Assembly: GCF_014652835.1 (NCBI RefSeq)
Contig: NZ_BMZO01000012.1
Location: forward strand, 62,001 to 126,000
Direction: 5' to 3'
DNA length: 64,000 bases
Source of the DNA: Limoniibacter endophyticus
GTDB lineage: Bacteria; Pseudomonadota; Alphaproteobacteria; Rhizobiales; Rhizobiaceae
Made by a program: the position numbers and the translations under genes
Notes under the pieces: generated by a model
Told to the model about the DNA's origin: nothing
Seen by the model: only the letters and a program-made list of their open reading frames with translations
Database searches by the model: none
Part shown: positions 39,038-49,031 of the stretch, piece by piece
How positions within the stretch are numbered: the stretch's first letter is position 1
How the letters are laid out: every line of letters starts with the position of its first letter

Positions 39038-39771
39038 GCCGCGATCGGCGCCAGCGGCGCAGGCGTGGTTGCCTCCTTGTCCTCATACTTGCAGAGGTCG
39101 GCGATTACGCATTTTGCGCATTCGGGCCTACGGGCCTTGCAGACATAGCGTCCGTGCAGGATCAGCCAGTGGTGGGCGTGTTGCATGAACTCGCGCGGAA
39201 TGATGCGCACCAGTTCGTCTTCTACCTGCTCCGGCGTTTTGCCCGGGGCCAGATGAATGCGGTTGCCTATGCGCAAAATATGCGTGTCGACTGCCATTGT
39301 TGGTTCGCCAAAAGCCATGTTGAGCACGACATTGGCCGTCTTCCGACCCACTCCCGGCAGTGTCACCATGGCTTCACGTGAGGGGGGAACCTCACCGCCG
39401 AAATTCTCGATCAGCGCTTTGGAAAGCGCAATCACATTCTTGGCCTTGTTGCGCCACAGCCCGATCGTACGGATGTGCTCGCCCACAGTGTCTTCGCCCA
39501 GTGCGACCATCTTTTCGGGGGTGTCAGCGATTTCGAAAAGCTTGCGGGTCGCGCGGTTGACGCCGGCATCCGTTGCTTGCGCGGAGAGCGCCACCGCGAC
39601 GAGTAGTGTGAAGGCGTTCACATGCTCCAGCTCGCCTTTCGGCTCCGGGCGTTGAATCGCGAAGCGGCGGAAGATTTCCCTAATCTCCTCGCGCGAGTAT
39701 TTACTGCGTTTGCGACGTGGCTTCCTGGCTGCCGGCTTTGGTGGCGACGGTTTGACGATAGGCTTGTTCAT
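39034..39771 (-). CDS. nth: Endonuclease III
   Basis: 245 residues from the ATG at 39771, with AGAAAGA before it. An N-terminal Lys/Arg/Pro-rich extension (about 30 residues) precedes the glycosylase domain. The helix-hairpin-helix is LPGVGRKTANVVLN with catalytic Lys, and VDTHILRIGNR supplies the catalytic Asp. The 4Fe-4S cluster pattern C-x6-C-x2-C-x5-C starts in CKARRPEC. It removes oxidised pyrimidines and cuts abasic sites. Confidence 0.94.
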   Translation of the reverse strand: MNKPIVKPSPPKPAARKPRRKRSKYSREEIREIFRRFAIQRPEPKGELEHVNAFTLLVAVALSAQATDAGVNRATRKLFEIADTPEKMVALGEDTVGEHIRTIGLWRNKAKNVIALSKALIENFGGEVPPSREAMVTLPGVGRKTANVVLNMAFGEPTMAVDTHILRIGNRIHLAPGKTPEQVEDELVRIIPREFMQHAHHWLILHGRYVCKARRPECAKCVIADLCKYEDKEATTPAPLAPIAA

Positions 39772-39793
39772 GGTCTTTCTATATAATCGCAAC

Positions 39794-40285
39794 ATGCAGG
39801 ATACAAACCCGGCATTCGATCCAGAAGCACTGTTTTTTCAGGCCCGATTGACGCCCTATCGGTCTTTGGGGCGAGAGGGCTTTGGGCTGTTGATGGCGGC
39901 ACTCATCATCGCCTGGGGCGCGGCAGGTCTCATCTTTGCGCAATTGGGGGCATGGCCGGTCTTCGGTTTCTTCGGCCTGGATGTCATTCTGGTCTATCTT
40001 GCTTTCCGGACCAATTACCGGGATGCGCAGCAGGCAGAAGAAGTCTCTTTATCACGCACCAAGCTTCTGGTGCGTCGCACGGAGCCGTCAGGAAAGATTA
40101 GCGAGTATAGTTTCAATCCGTTCTGGACGCGCTTCCGCGTTTCGCGTCATGAGGAATTCGGCATCACTGCCATGCATCTGGAAAGCAAGGACAGGCATCT
40201 CATTCTCGGGCAGTTCCTGAACGCTCATGCGCGTGAAGAATTCGCTCGAGATTTTGCGACAGCGCTGGCCCGGGCGAAATCTTGA
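39794..40285 (+). CDS. DUF2244 membrane protein
   Basis: 163 residues from the ATG at 39794. Two hydrophobic segments (about 32-75; GFGLLMAALIIAWGAAGLIF; VFGFFGLDVILVYLAF) are followed by a soluble part, FNPFWTRFRVSR and HLILGQFLNAHAREEFARD, matching the DUF2244 layout. It is divergent from nth with 22 bases between the starts. Function unknown. Confidence 0.8.
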   Translation: MQDTNPAFDPEALFFQARLTPYRSLGREGFGLLMAALIIAWGAAGLIFAQLGAWPVFGFFGLDVILVYLAFRTNYRDAQQAEEVSLSRTKLLVRRTEPSGKISEYSFNPFWTRFRVSRHEEFGITAMHLESKDRHLILGQFLNAHAREEFARDFATALARAKS

Positions 40286-40369
40286 GGTGGCAAGAAACGG
40301 GTGGCAGCGCAGGCTTCTTTGCGGCAGATTCGGCTCAAATTTGTAAACCTCGATCTGCGGGGAGAGATC

Positions 40370-41254
40370 ATGACCATTCCTGTTCGCATGGAAACGCTGA
40401 CGAAACTCGATACGAGTGAGCGCGATTACGACACGATCCGTCGCGTTATAGAGAAGATCAGCCTGGATTACCGCGACCAGCCCAGCTTGGAGGTTCTGGC
40501 TGAAAGCGTCGGCGAAACGCCGACCGGTCTGCAGAAGCTCTTCACGCGTTGGGCAGGGTTGTCGCCGAAAGCTTTCCTCCAGGCTGTGACACTCGACCAT
40601 GCGCGCCGTCTTCTGGCAGATGGCCTTCCGCTTCTTGAAACCTCGCTTGAACTTGGGATGTCCGGGCCTGGGCGTCTGCACGACCTCTTTGTGACACATG
40701 AGGCCATGTCTCCGGGGGATTTCAAGGTACATGGCGCGCAGCTCATCATTCGCTACGGTTTTCATCCCTCGCCTTTTGGCGAATGTCTGGCGATGATCAC
40801 CGATCGCGGCCTGGCCGGGCTAGCCTTCGCGGATGGCGGGGCTGACAATCGCAGGGCGATGCTGGACGATATGACGCGCCGTTGGAAAAAAGCGGTGTAT
40901 CGCGAGGATAGCAAGGCCACCGCGCCTTATGTTTCTCGCATATTCGACCCGGAGGCATGGCAGCCAGACCGTCCCTTGCGCGTCGTCCTGATCGGGACGG
41001 ATTTTCAGATATCGGTCTGGCAGGCGCTGCTCGACATTCCGTTCGGTCAGGCCACGACCTACGGCGCGATTGCCAGCCGCATCGGTAAGCCATCTGCAAG
41101 TCGCGCAGTCGGTGCGGCAATTGGTGCCAATCCGATCTCTTTCGTCGTTCCTTGCCATCGCGCTGTTGGCAAGACCGGAGCGCTTACGGGTTATCATTGG
41201 GGCCTGACACGTAAGCGCGCGATTCTCGGTTGGGAAGCGGGTGTAGCCGGCTAG
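40370..41254 (+). CDS. AraC-HTH / O6-methylguanine-DNA methyltransferase fusion (Ada-like without Ada zinc domain)
   Basis: 294 residues from the ATG at 40370, after GGGGAGAGA. An AraC-type HTH (about 20-110; PSLEVLAESVGETPTGLQKL; SLELGMSGPGRLHDLFVTHE) is joined to a methyltransferase domain. The active site is VVPCHRAVGKTGALTGYHWG with the acceptor Cys; the recognition helix is in SRIGKPSASRAVGAAIGANP. The N-terminal zinc and phosphotriester domain of E. coli Ada is absent, so sensing of methyl phosphotriesters is not expected. It probably repairs O6-alkylguanine and may autoregulate. Confidence 0.88.
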   Translation: MTIPVRMETLTKLDTSERDYDTIRRVIEKISLDYRDQPSLEVLAESVGETPTGLQKLFTRWAGLSPKAFLQAVTLDHARRLLADGLPLLETSLELGMSGPGRLHDLFVTHEAMSPGDFKVHGAQLIIRYGFHPSPFGECLAMITDRGLAGLAFADGGADNRRAMLDDMTRRWKKAVYREDSKATAPYVSRIFDPEAWQPDRPLRVVLIGTDFQISVWQALLDIPFGQATTYGAIASRIGKPSASRAVGAAIGANPISFVVPCHRAVGKTGALTGYHWGLTRKRAILGWEAGVAG

Positions 41255-41461
41255 TTTCGTATCGAACGCACTCCCTGTGCGCATCTTGCGGATTTGAGAT
41301 GAAATTTCTGCGTCGGCGTGCCAGTTTAAGGCATCTTTTGCTCTCTGGCGCGCCGCGGTTGACTGATCGCGCGAAGCACGCGTCAGCGACTGGAAGCTGC
41401 TGAATCATCATGATCAGCAGGCAGAAACGAATAGCGAAGAAAAACAGGGAACGTGAATTCG

Positions 41462-42460
41462 ATGAAGCGTCTTCTCACCGGGTTGTTTGCGGCAACCATG
41501 CTCACCATGCCAGCACTGGCTCAAGATGATTACCAGCCGGCCGTGATTTATGATCTCGGCGGCAAGTTCGACAAATCGTTCAATGAGGCGGCCTATAATG
41601 GCGCGCAGAAGTTCGCGGATGAAACGGGTGTGGAGTTCCGCGATTTCGAATTGCAGAACGATTCTCAGCGCGAGCAGGCGCTGCGCCGTTTCGCTGATGA
41701 CGAAAACAATCCGATTGTCATGGCGGGTTTTGCCTGGGCTTCTGTTCTTGAAAAGGTCGCACCTGACTATCCAGATACCCATTTCGTCGTGATCGATACG
41801 GTTGTCGAGCAGCCGAATGTCGGTTCGATCGTGTTCAAGGAGGCTGAGGGTTCCTACATTGTGGGCGTATTGGCGGCGATGGCCTCCAAGTCCAAGACCG
41901 TCGGCTTCATCGGGGGCATGGACGTTCCGCTGATCCGCAAGTTCGGTTGCGGCTTTGTCGGTGGAGCCAAGGCTGGTGGCGCAACCAAGGTGCTCTACAC
42001 AATGACCGGCGACACGCCTTCTGCCTGGAACGATCCGACGAAGGGCGGTGAAATCGCCCGCTCGCAGTTCGACCAGGGCTCGGACGTCGTTTATCATGCA
42101 GCTGGCGGCACCGGCATTGGCGTACTGCAGGCTGCCGCGGATGCTGGCAAACTGGGCATTGGCGTGGATTCCAATCAGAACGGGCTTCACCCCGGTAAAG
42201 TCCTTACCTCTATGGTCAAGGGTGTCGATACGGCAGTCTATGACGCGCTCAAAACTGGCCAGGCTGGCGAATTCAAGACCGGCGTGACCAATCTTGGCTT
42301 GAAAGAGGGGGGCGTCAGCTATGCTCTCGACGAGAATAATGCGGCTCTTATTACGGATGAGATGAAGGTCAAGGCCGAGGAAATCCAGGCGCAGATCGTC
42401 TCGGGTGAACTCGTGGTTCATGATTACATGACCGACAACAAGTGTCCCTATCAGGATTGA
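41462..42460 (+). CDS. BMP-family (PnrA-like) ABC substrate-binding protein
   Basis: 332 residues from the ATG at 41462 (AGGGA at 41446-41450; a GTG at 41453 lies too close to it). The Sec signal peptide ends PALAQ. BMP-family signatures are YDLGGKFDKSFNEAAYNG, KSKTVGFIGGMDVPLIRKF and AAGGTGIGVLQAA. Relatives bind purine nucleosides or purines. No cognate permease or ATPase is adjacent. A strong terminator follows, so the gene is transcribed alone. Confidence 0.88.
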   Translation: MKRLLTGLFAATMLTMPALAQDDYQPAVIYDLGGKFDKSFNEAAYNGAQKFADETGVEFRDFELQNDSQREQALRRFADDENNPIVMAGFAWASVLEKVAPDYPDTHFVVIDTVVEQPNVGSIVFKEAEGSYIVGVLAAMASKSKTVGFIGGMDVPLIRKFGCGFVGGAKAGGATKVLYTMTGDTPSAWNDPTKGGEIARSQFDQGSDVVYHAAGGTGIGVLQAAADAGKLGIGVDSNQNGLHPGKVLTSMVKGVDTAVYDALKTGQAGEFKTGVTNLGLKEGGVSYALDENNAALITDEMKVKAEEIQAQIVSGELVVHDYMTDNKCPYQD

Positions 42461-42491
42461 CTTTGGTCCAGCTTTAATGCCGAAGAGCGAG

Positions 42492-42525
42492 AAAAGCCCA
42501 CCCCGGAGAAGGGGTGGGCTTTTTT
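42492..42525 (+). terminator. Intrinsic terminator after the BMP-family gene
   Basis: A 13-bp stem AAAAGCCCACCCC (42492-42504) with GGGGTGGGCTTTT (42511-42523), loop GGAGAA, ending in a T6 run. Confidence 0.9.
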
Positions 42526-43044
42526 GCATTCTGTTGCGGGAAAGACACAAGCATTAGGGAAACATTAATGCTGTTTTTACGCAAATGCCCGATACTTCTT
42601 CTTGTCATCGCAATGTCAGGAATTTGCCCCAATCGGGCAGCTTATGGACTATGTGCGAAAGACGCACGCCATTCAAAGAACGAAAAAATTCATCAGGTTC
42701 GAGCCATGGTTACCGTCAGCTGGTTTACGCTTAAATTGAGAGCTTTCCACGACTTCCTCTTTTCCGGATATCGTCCGGAACGCCATTATATGCGTGGCCC
42801 GGGGCCGGCTTGCGCGCGTCGTTCGTCACGTCAGGTCTGACTATTCACGAATTAGAGCGTCCTGCTTCACTGAATCTCAAGGAAGCGATAAGAGGTTGTC
42901 CCGGGGATGATCGTGGGACGAGTCGGTCAGCCGCCTCCATTGCGTGGTCTGCCAGTATTCGAGGGCCGCGCCAACAGTTTGAATTGCCGCATCGGACTCA
43001 TTGAAGATCATGCTTCGGGCGATGCGGTGGAAACGGCGAGATAA
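42526..43044. other. 519-base region with no confident gene
   Basis: A 90-codon frame from the ATG at 42568 has a ribosome site (AGGGA) and a signal-peptide-like start (CPILLLVIAMSG), but its C-terminal half looks non-coding, so it is not called. No RNA structure was recognised. Confidence 0.4.
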
Positions 43045-43242
43045 ATGGCCTCTCTTCCAAAGAATGAAAGCCGAGCTAGGCGTTTTTTGAAAGATCAGCG
43101 CGGCGGTATTGCGATCGAGTATGGTTTGCTCGCTTTGCTGATCGCGGTCGTGATCTTTGGAGCCGTCATGGCAATAGGACAACATCCACTGGTAAAACCG
43201 TACCGGGAAATTTCCGACCGGCTGAGTGCAGACGACGCATAA
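43045..43242 (+). CDS. Flp/Fap-type pilin, orphan
   Basis: 65 residues. A short basic leader (RARRFLKDQRGG) is followed by the class IVb pilin core IAIEYGLLALLIAVVIFGAV, with the conserved Glu-Tyr after the presumed prepilin peptidase site. Flp pilins build Tad adherence pili. No tad, cpa or prepilin peptidase gene is in the window, so it is an extra copy or serves a system elsewhere. The C-terminal tail (about 20 residues) is polar and short. Confidence 0.85.
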   Translation: MASLPKNESRARRFLKDQRGGIAIEYGLLALLIAVVIFGAVMAIGQHPLVKPYREISDRLSADDA

Positions 43243-43297
43243 GGTCGGGATCGCCTGAGGCTCGCGCTTTTCGGTGAGTATGGGGAGAGGAGTTTTC

Positions 43298-43372
<75 letters not shown>

Positions 43373-43537
43373 GAACGCCGCGCCTTCTGCCACAGACTTA
43401 TGGCCGTGGCAAGTCGATTTCGGCAAAATAATAAGCGGACCAGTAATTGCCAGTGAACAGCGGGCCTGGATATTCAGTCGGACTTCGCATGAATGGCTGC
43501 GACTGATATGCTTGTCCCGATAGAAGAGAGATGCTCC

Positions 43538-43723
43538 ATGTCTGAAACGCAACACGATAATGGCGACAACGCCAAAAGCAAAAAGGCCGCACGTCTGGCC
43601 GAGCAGCTGCGCGCAAATCTCCAGCGACGCAAGGCGCAAGCCCGTGCACGTCGTGCAGGGCAGGCCGATTCGCGAGCGGAAGGCCTTCTCGGAAGCACAA
43701 AGCCCGCTGAGGATGCTGGCTAG
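43538..43723 (+). CDS. Small hypothetical protein, charged
   Basis: 61 residues from the ATG at 43538; AGAAGAGAG (43522-43530) lies 7 bases before it. The protein is a basic amphipathic helix (KKAARLAEQLRANLQRRKAQ) with acidic ends and no cysteine. Family not recognised. The strong ribosome site supports translation; it lies 99 bases before murA on the same strand. Confidence 0.6.
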   Translation: MSETQHDNGDNAKSKKAARLAEQLRANLQRRKAQARARRAGQADSRAEGLLGSTKPAEDAG

Positions 43724-43822
43724 GCACTACCTGTCCTTGCGCCCATCTCCCGGATGAACTAGACCGGGCGTTAACACTGCAACAATGAAGCCTGCATGAA
43801 GCAGGTTCGGAGCTTCGCATTC

Positions 43823-45115
43823 ATGGATCGCATTCGTATCGTCGGCGGCAATAAGCTGAACGGCATCATCCCGATCTCCGGTGCCAAGAACGCCGCACTG
43901 CCATTGATGATCGCGTCATTGCTGACCGACGACACGCTGACGCTGGACAATGTCCCGCATCTGGCGGATGTCGAGCAGCTCATTCGTATTCTCGGCAATC
44001 ACGGTGTGGATTATTCGGTAACGGGACGCCGTGAACGGCAAGGTGACACCTACTCGCGCACCATCCATTTTACCGCCCGCAACATTGTCGATACGACCGC
44101 ACCATATGAGCTCGTTTCGAAGATGCGCGCGAGCTTCTGGGTTATAGGTCCGCTTTTGGCTCGCTGCGGCAAGGCGCGTGTTTCATTGCCGGGAGGCTGT
44201 GCCATCGGCACGCGCCCGGTGGATCTCTTCATTGATGGGTTGGCTGCTCTTGGCGCCAGGATCGAGATCGAGGCAGGTTATGTCGAGGCAACCGCTCCAA
44301 GGGGCGGTCTGATCGGCGCGGCCTATACTTTTCCTAAAGTTTCCGTCGGGGCCACGCATGTGCTTCTCATGGCGGCTTCGCTGGCCAATGGCCGTACCGT
44401 ACTCAAAAACGCAGCCCGTGAGCCGGAAGTCGTCAATCTCGCCGACTGTCTCAATGCCATGGGCGCAAAAATTACCGGCGCGGGAACCTCGACCGTTACG
44501 ATTGATGGGGTCACCTCGCTTTCCGGCGCGCGTCATGCCGTTATTCCCGATCGTATTGAAACCGGCACCTACGCCATGGCGGTTGCCATGACAGGTGGCG
44601 ACGTTCTGCTCGGCGGCGCGCGTAGCGATCTGCTGGAAAATGCGTTCGATGTTCTGCGCGCTACCGGGACCGAGATCACTCAGACCAATGAAGGGGTGCG
44701 TGTACGCCGTAACGGCGCCGGAGTCAGCCCGGTCGATATAACGACCGAGCCTTTCCCGGGCTTCCCGACAGACTTGCAGGCGCAATTCATGGGCCTGATG
44801 ACAATGGCCAAGGGCCGTTCCCACATTACCGAGACGATTTTCGAGAATCGTTTCATGCATGTGCAGGAGCTGGCACGTCTCGGGGCGAAGATCTCATTGA
44901 GCGGCCAGACGGCCATTGTCGATGGGGTCGAGGCGTTGAAGGGCGCACCTGTCATGGCAACTGACCTGCGCGCGTCCGTATCGCTGGTCATTGCGGGGCT
45001 CGCAGCCGAAGGCGAAACAGTGGTCAATCGCGTTTATCATCTGGACCGTGGTTTCGAGCGTCTGGAAGCCAAGCTTTCCGCCTGCGGCGCGACCGTTGAA
45101 CGCATTTCCGGCTAG
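43823..45115 (+). CDS. murA: UDP-N-acetylglucosamine 1-carboxyvinyltransferase
   Basis: 430 residues from the ATG at 43823 ([14 protein letters not shown]), matching the family N-terminus; the ATG at 43796 would add nine residues. EPSP-synthase fold. The active-site Cys is in [13 protein letters not shown], so fosfomycin sensitivity at this residue is expected. [11 protein letters not shown] holds the conserved Lys-Asn. It performs the first committed step of peptidoglycan synthesis, adding enolpyruvate from PEP. Confidence 0.96.
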   Translation: MDRIRIVGGNKLNGIIPISGAKNAALPLMIASLLTDDTLTLDNVPHLADVEQLIRILGNHGVDYSVTGRRERQGDTYSRTIHFTARNIVDTTAPYELVSKMRASFWVIGPLLARCGKARVSLPGGCAIGTRPVDLFIDGLAALGARIEIEAGYVEATAPRGGLIGAAYTFPKVSVGATHVLLMAASLANGRTVLKNAAREPEVVNLADCLNAMGAKITGAGTSTVTIDGVTSLSGARHAVIPDRIETGTYAMAVAMTGGDVLLGGARSDLLENAFDVLRATGTEITQTNEGVRVRRNGAGVSPVDITTEPFPGFPTDLQAQFMGLMTMAKGRSHITETIFENRFMHVQELARLGAKISLSGQTAIVDGVEALKGAPVMATDLRASVSLVIAGLAAEGETVVNRVYHLDRGFERLEAKLSACGATVERISG

Positions 45116-45156
45116 AGCATTCCCAGCACGTCCCGTAGCAGTGAAAGTATTCTCGC

Positions 45157-46449
45157 ATGGCATCTCGTCTTCTTGCCTCTGCTCCTGATTTTGAAACGGC
45201 GTTCGAGGCGTTTCTCGCAACAAAACGCGAGGTTTCCGAGGATGTCGACCAAGCCGTGCGCGCCATCATCGCCACCGTGCGCCATGATGGTGATGCGGCG
45301 CTTATCGAGTACACGAAGCGCTTCGATCGCGCCGATCTGGAACAGCTTGGCCTGTGCGTGAGCGCCGAAGATATCCGCTCTGCCTATGACTACGCGGATG
45401 CCGACACTGTCGAGGCCCTGCGTTTTGCTCATCAACGCATCCTGAGCCATCATAGCCGTCAGATGCCGAAAGACGATTTCTACACCGATAACCTCGGCGT
45501 CGAACTCGGCTCGCGCTGGTCGGCAGTTGATGCTGTTGGTCTTTATGTGCCAGGTGGAACGGCGAGCTATCCGAGTTCGGTGCTCATGAACGCCGTTCCG
45601 GCCAAGGTGGCGGGCGTAAAGCGCCTCGTCATGGTGGTGCCATCGCCCGAGGGATTTATCAACCCGCTGGTGCTGATTGCCGCCGATATAGCAGGCGTGG
45701 ACGAGATTTATCGTGTCGGTGGTGCTCAGGCTGTGGCCGCACTTGCCTATGGCACGCAGACGATTGCCCCCGTTCATAAGATCGTCGGTCCCGGAAACGC
45801 CTACGTGGCTGCCGCCAAGCGTCAGGTCTTTGGGAAGGTGGGCATAGACATGATTGCCGGGCCCTCCGAAATTCTCGTTATTGCAGATGACAAGAATGAT
45901 CCGGATTGGATTGCTGCCGATCTTCTCTCGCAAGCCGAACACGACACGGCAGCCCAGTCGATCCTCATTACCGACGCCCCGGCATTTGCGGATGCCGTTG
46001 CACAAGCAGTGGAGCGTCAGCTGGCAACATTATCGCGGGAGGCAACCGCGCGTGCCAGTTGGAACGAGTTTGGAGCCATCATTCTCGTCGATGATTTCGA
46101 AAAAGCGTTGCCGCTTGCCGATCGCATTGCAGCGGAGCATGTCGAGATCGCAACCGACAATGCCGACAATCTCGCCGCAAAACTGCGCCATGCGGGAGCG
46201 ATCTTCATCGGTCGTCATACGCCGGAAGTCATCGGCGATTACGTGGGCGGCTCCAATCACGTTCTGCCGACAGCGCGCTCCGCTCGCTTCTCCTCGGGTC
46301 TGTCGGTGCTGGATTTCGTTAAACGCTCGTCCGTTCTGAAACTCGGGCCAGAACAGCTGCGTGCGCTTGGGCCAGCAGCAATTGCGCTCGCCAAGGCCGA
46401 GGGGCTTGACGCGCATGCGCGGTCGGTAGCCGTACGCCTGAACCTTTAG
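45157..46449 (+). CDS. hisD: Histidinol dehydrogenase
   Basis: 430 residues, full length. Signatures are [47 protein letters not shown] and [13 protein letters not shown] (zinc and catalytic His/Glu). It carries out the last two NAD-dependent oxidations of histidine synthesis and is a known virulence-linked enzyme in Brucella. It stands 41 bases after murA and apart from other his genes. Confidence 0.96.
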   Translation: MASRLLASAPDFETAFEAFLATKREVSEDVDQAVRAIIATVRHDGDAALIEYTKRFDRADLEQLGLCVSAEDIRSAYDYADADTVEALRFAHQRILSHHSRQMPKDDFYTDNLGVELGSRWSAVDAVGLYVPGGTASYPSSVLMNAVPAKVAGVKRLVMVVPSPEGFINPLVLIAADIAGVDEIYRVGGAQAVAALAYGTQTIAPVHKIVGPGNAYVAAAKRQVFGKVGIDMIAGPSEILVIADDKNDPDWIAADLLSQAEHDTAAQSILITDAPAFADAVAQAVERQLATLSREATARASWNEFGAIILVDDFEKALPLADRIAAEHVEIATDNADNLAAKLRHAGAIFIGRHTPEVIGDYVGGSNHVLPTARSARFSSGLSVLDFVKRSSVLKLGPEQLRALGPAAIALAKAEGLDAHARSVAVRLNL

Positions 46450-46559
46450 CACGCCGAGCAAGAGCAGCAGCTTGCTTGCGCAAGACCAATGCCTTTTCGC
46501 TTTTCACCGAAAGGCTTAAATGCTCTACCTTGACGAAGGGGGAGACCGGCAGGGAACAG

Positions 46560-47042
46560 ATGGAGCAGGCTGAAACCGCACGGCTGATCGAAATCGAGCT
46601 CGACGAGACGATCGCGCGCTCGACGCCGGAAATCGAGCATGAGCGGGCGGTGGCCATTTTCGATCTGATCGAGGAGCAGAATTTCTTCCAGCCCGCCCAT
46701 GATCCGGGTGAAGGGCCTTATCGGCTCAAGCTTTCGCTTGTCGAAAAGCGGCTCATGTTCATTATTACCCGCGAGGATGGAGCGGAAGTCGTTACGCATA
46801 TTCTTTCGCTTACGCCCTTGCGCCGCATTGCTCGCGATTATTTCACCATCTGTGAAAGCTATTACGACGCGATCCGTACAGCGACGCCCTCTCAGATTGA
46901 AGCGATCGACATGGGGCGGCGCGGCCTGCACGATGAGGGCTCGCATATGCTGATGGAGCGTCTTAGCGGCAAGATAGACATCGACTTTCAGACCGCGCGG
47001 CGCCTTTTCACGCTGATCTGCGTGCTGCACTGGCGGGGTTGA
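46560..47042 (+). CDS. UPF0262 family protein
   Basis: 160 residues from the ATG at 46560, after AGGGAA. It matches the alphaproteobacterial UPF0262 family as I recall it: [53 protein letters not shown] and a C-terminal [12 protein letters not shown]. Function unknown. Its stop shares one base with the next start (TGATG), indicating coupling to the phosphatase-like gene. Confidence 0.88.
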   Translation: MEQAETARLIEIELDETIARSTPEIEHERAVAIFDLIEEQNFFQPAHDPGEGPYRLKLSLVEKRLMFIITREDGAEVVTHILSLTPLRRIARDYFTICESYYDAIRTATPSQIEAIDMGRRGLHDEGSHMLMERLSGKIDIDFQTARRLFTLICVLHWRG

Positions 47043-47524
47043 TGATGGCGGCACAGGAAATTGCGGCGTCTGCACATGCGGCCGTCGCTGAAGACAAGAA
47101 GCCCATGCCGCATTCTGTTCTCTTTCTCTGCGGCATGAATGTCATTCGCTCACCGATGGCTGAGCAGCTGGCGCGCGAGATATTGCCGCCAGGCGTCTAT
47201 ATTGCCTCTGCCGGTGTGCGTTCGGGAGAACGCGACCCGTTTGTGGACGTTGTGATGCAGGAAACGGGGCTGTCTCTCGGCAATCATCAGCCCCGTACTA
47301 TGGATGAGCTGGATGACACGGGATTCGATCTGGTCATCACACTGACGCCGGAAGCGCATCACCAGGCAATGGAATTGACAAGGCATCTTTCGCTCGAGGT
47401 CGAATATTGGCCAACGGATGACCCTACAGCCGTTACAGGGTCGCGTGAACAACGCCTGGATGCCTATCGCGCTGTAAGAAACGCGCTTAAAAAGCGCCTG
47501 ATCGAACGCTTTTCTCGCTCTTGA
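47042..47524 (+). CDS. Low-molecular-weight protein tyrosine phosphatase-like protein
   Basis: 160 residues; the ATG at 47042 or the next one at 47045 is the start. The P-loop CGMNVIRS fits C-x5-R-S, and DDPTAVTGS near the end may supply the general acid Asp. The family covers tyrosine phosphatases and arsenate reductases. The conserved place between UPF0262 and infA in Rhizobiales argues against an arsenic role. Substrate unknown. Confidence 0.82.
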   Translation: MMAAQEIAASAHAAVAEDKKPMPHSVLFLCGMNVIRSPMAEQLAREILPPGVYIASAGVRSGERDPFVDVVMQETGLSLGNHQPRTMDELDDTGFDLVITLTPEAHHQAMELTRHLSLEVEYWPTDDPTAVTGSREQRLDAYRAVRNALKKRLIERFSRS

Positions 47525-47629
47525 CGGAGAGCGTGACAATAACCATGTTCCCTTGATCTTCAATTTCGTATAGGTTGCCGCAAAATTCGACCTTCCGGTC
47601 GAACATATCGTCAATGGTAAAGGACTGGA

Positions 47630-47848
47630 ATGCCGAAGGAAGAAGTACTTGAGTTTCCGGGTATCGTAACGGAACTCCTCCCGAACGCAATGTTTCGGGT
47701 CAAACTCGAAAACGATCACGAGATCATCGCACACACGGCTGGCCGCATGCGCAAGAATCGCATTCGCGTGCTGACGGGCGATAAGGTTCAGGTCGAAATG
47801 ACGCCCTACGACCTTACCAAAGGCCGCATCACCTACCGTTTCAAGTAA
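47630..47848 (+). CDS. infA: Translation initiation factor IF-1
   Basis: 72 residues, single S1/OB fold: [40 protein letters not shown] and [14 protein letters not shown]. It binds the 30S A site during initiation. A 7-bp hairpin TTCGACC/GGTCGAA (47586-47603) lies in the leader, 26 bases before the start, and could influence translation. Confidence 0.98.
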   Translation: MPKEEVLEFPGIVTELLPNAMFRVKLENDHEIIAHTAGRMRKNRIRVLTGDKVQVEMTPYDLTKGRITYRFK

Positions 47849-47899
47849 ACGTCTCGCGTTACGACTGCGTCCTTCATCACAAGGCCCGTCAGGATTTCC

Positions 47900-48529
47900 A
47901 TGAGCGATCACTTTCGACTTGTCCTCGCCTCCGGTTCTCCGCGCAGGATCGAACTGTTGCAGCAGGTGGGGCTGGAACCCGACAGGCTCCTGCCGACCGA
48001 TCTTGATGAAACCCCGCTGAAGGCCGAGCATCCTCGTTCACTCGCCAAGCGTCTGTCGATGGCGAAGGCAGAGCGTGCGCGCACGATTCTGAAAGCCGAG
48101 GGCAGTGTGAGCGATGTATTCATCGTCTCCGCAGATACGGTGGTGAGCGTCGGACGTCGCATTTTGCCAAAGGCGGAGAGAGCAGAAGAGGCGCGTTACT
48201 GCCTTGAGCTCTTGTCGGGGCGGGCGCATCGCGTCTATACGGGCGTCTGCGTTGTGACGCCAGGCGGCAAGGTGCGTCAGCGCCTTGTCGAGACGCGCTT
48301 GCGTTTCAAGCGGCTTTCGCGGACGGAGATCGATGCCTATATCGCTTCCGGTGAATGGCGGGGTAAGGCGGGCGGGTATGCCATCCAGGGCCTGGCGGGT
48401 TCATTCGTCGTCAAACTTGCCGGTTCCTATACCAATGTTGTCGGCTTGCCGCTTTACGAGACGGAAGCACTTCTGGCGGGCGAGGGCTTGCGTGCTCATT
48501 CCCGCTGGCACAAGCTTGCTGCCGATTGA
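47900..48529 (+). CDS. maf: Maf-family nucleotide pyrophosphatase
   Basis: 209 residues. The N-terminal [10 protein letters not shown] and [15 protein letters not shown] with catalytic Asp are Maf signatures; [10 protein letters not shown] is also typical. Maf proteins hydrolyse non-canonical or canonical NTPs (dTTP/UTP class, YhdE-like) and can affect septation. It lies 51 bases after infA on the same strand. Confidence 0.92.
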   Translation: MSDHFRLVLASGSPRRIELLQQVGLEPDRLLPTDLDETPLKAEHPRSLAKRLSMAKAERARTILKAEGSVSDVFIVSADTVVSVGRRILPKAERAEEARYCLELLSGRAHRVYTGVCVVTPGGKVRQRLVETRLRFKRLSRTEIDAYIASGEWRGKAGGYAIQGLAGSFVVKLAGSYTNVVGLPLYETEALLAGEGLRAHSRWHKLAAD

Positions 48530-48638
48530 GAACGTCTTGACTGGTGCGGATGCGCAGGAAGGTTGTACTTCTTTTCTTGCCGCTGTAGGTGATGCGGCCC
48601 GCGCTACTGCCGGAACACTATAGAATGCGTGAAAAAAC

Positions 48639-48848
48639 ATGAGCGATCAGGATAAAATCACGCCGCTGCGCGCGCCTATTCCTTGTCCAGAGTGCGGAAA
48701 GCCCTCGCAACGCGCGACCTTTCCCTTCTGCTCGCCGCGCTGCAAGGCGGTGGATCTTAATAGGTGGCTCACGGGAGCTTACATTATTCCGGTTCGGGAC
48801 GATGAAGATGAGGACGGGGCCAGCAGTCCGTCGGAAAAAGATTCGTAA
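48639..48848 (+). CDS. yacG: DNA gyrase inhibitor YacG (zinc ribbon)
   Basis: 69 residues. Four Cys zinc site: CPEC near residue 16 and C-x3-C in [15 protein letters not shown]. An acidic tail follows (DDEDEDG). YacG binds GyrB and blocks DNA binding by gyrase. It sits after maf in the same orientation, 109 bases away. Confidence 0.92.
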   Translation: MSDQDKITPLRAPIPCPECGKPSQRATFPFCSPRCKAVDLNRWLTGAYIIPVRDDEDEDGASSPSEKDS

Positions 48849-48947
48849 TTTCAAGCCGTTCGCGGGTCCAATGGAGCGAAGCTGGCATCGCCTTCCGAAG
48901 CTGTGCAAAAACTTTGCCGATTTGACAAAATTATCCAATATTCGCGC

Positions 48948-48975
48948 TGGACACCGCGCAAAGCCATGCTATAAC
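48948..48975 (+). promoter_or_regulatory. Promoter of tRNA-Phe
   Basis: TGGACA (48948-48953), a 16-base spacer, TATAAC (48970-48975). It lies about 55 bases before the mature tRNA 5' end. A second TTGACA lies at 48922 without a matching -10. Confidence 0.55.
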
Positions 48976-49031
48976 GCACCCGCTTTCGCCGATAAGGCAA
49001 GCCTTCGATTGGCCATCCCGGCTGATCTGAT

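Noticed and set aside
42568-42840. 90-codon frame with a signal-peptide-like N-terminus after the BMP-family gene
   Set aside because: The ribosome site and hydrophobic start are suggestive, but the rest has no protein-like pattern and many rare or basic residues. Without conservation data it cannot be supported.
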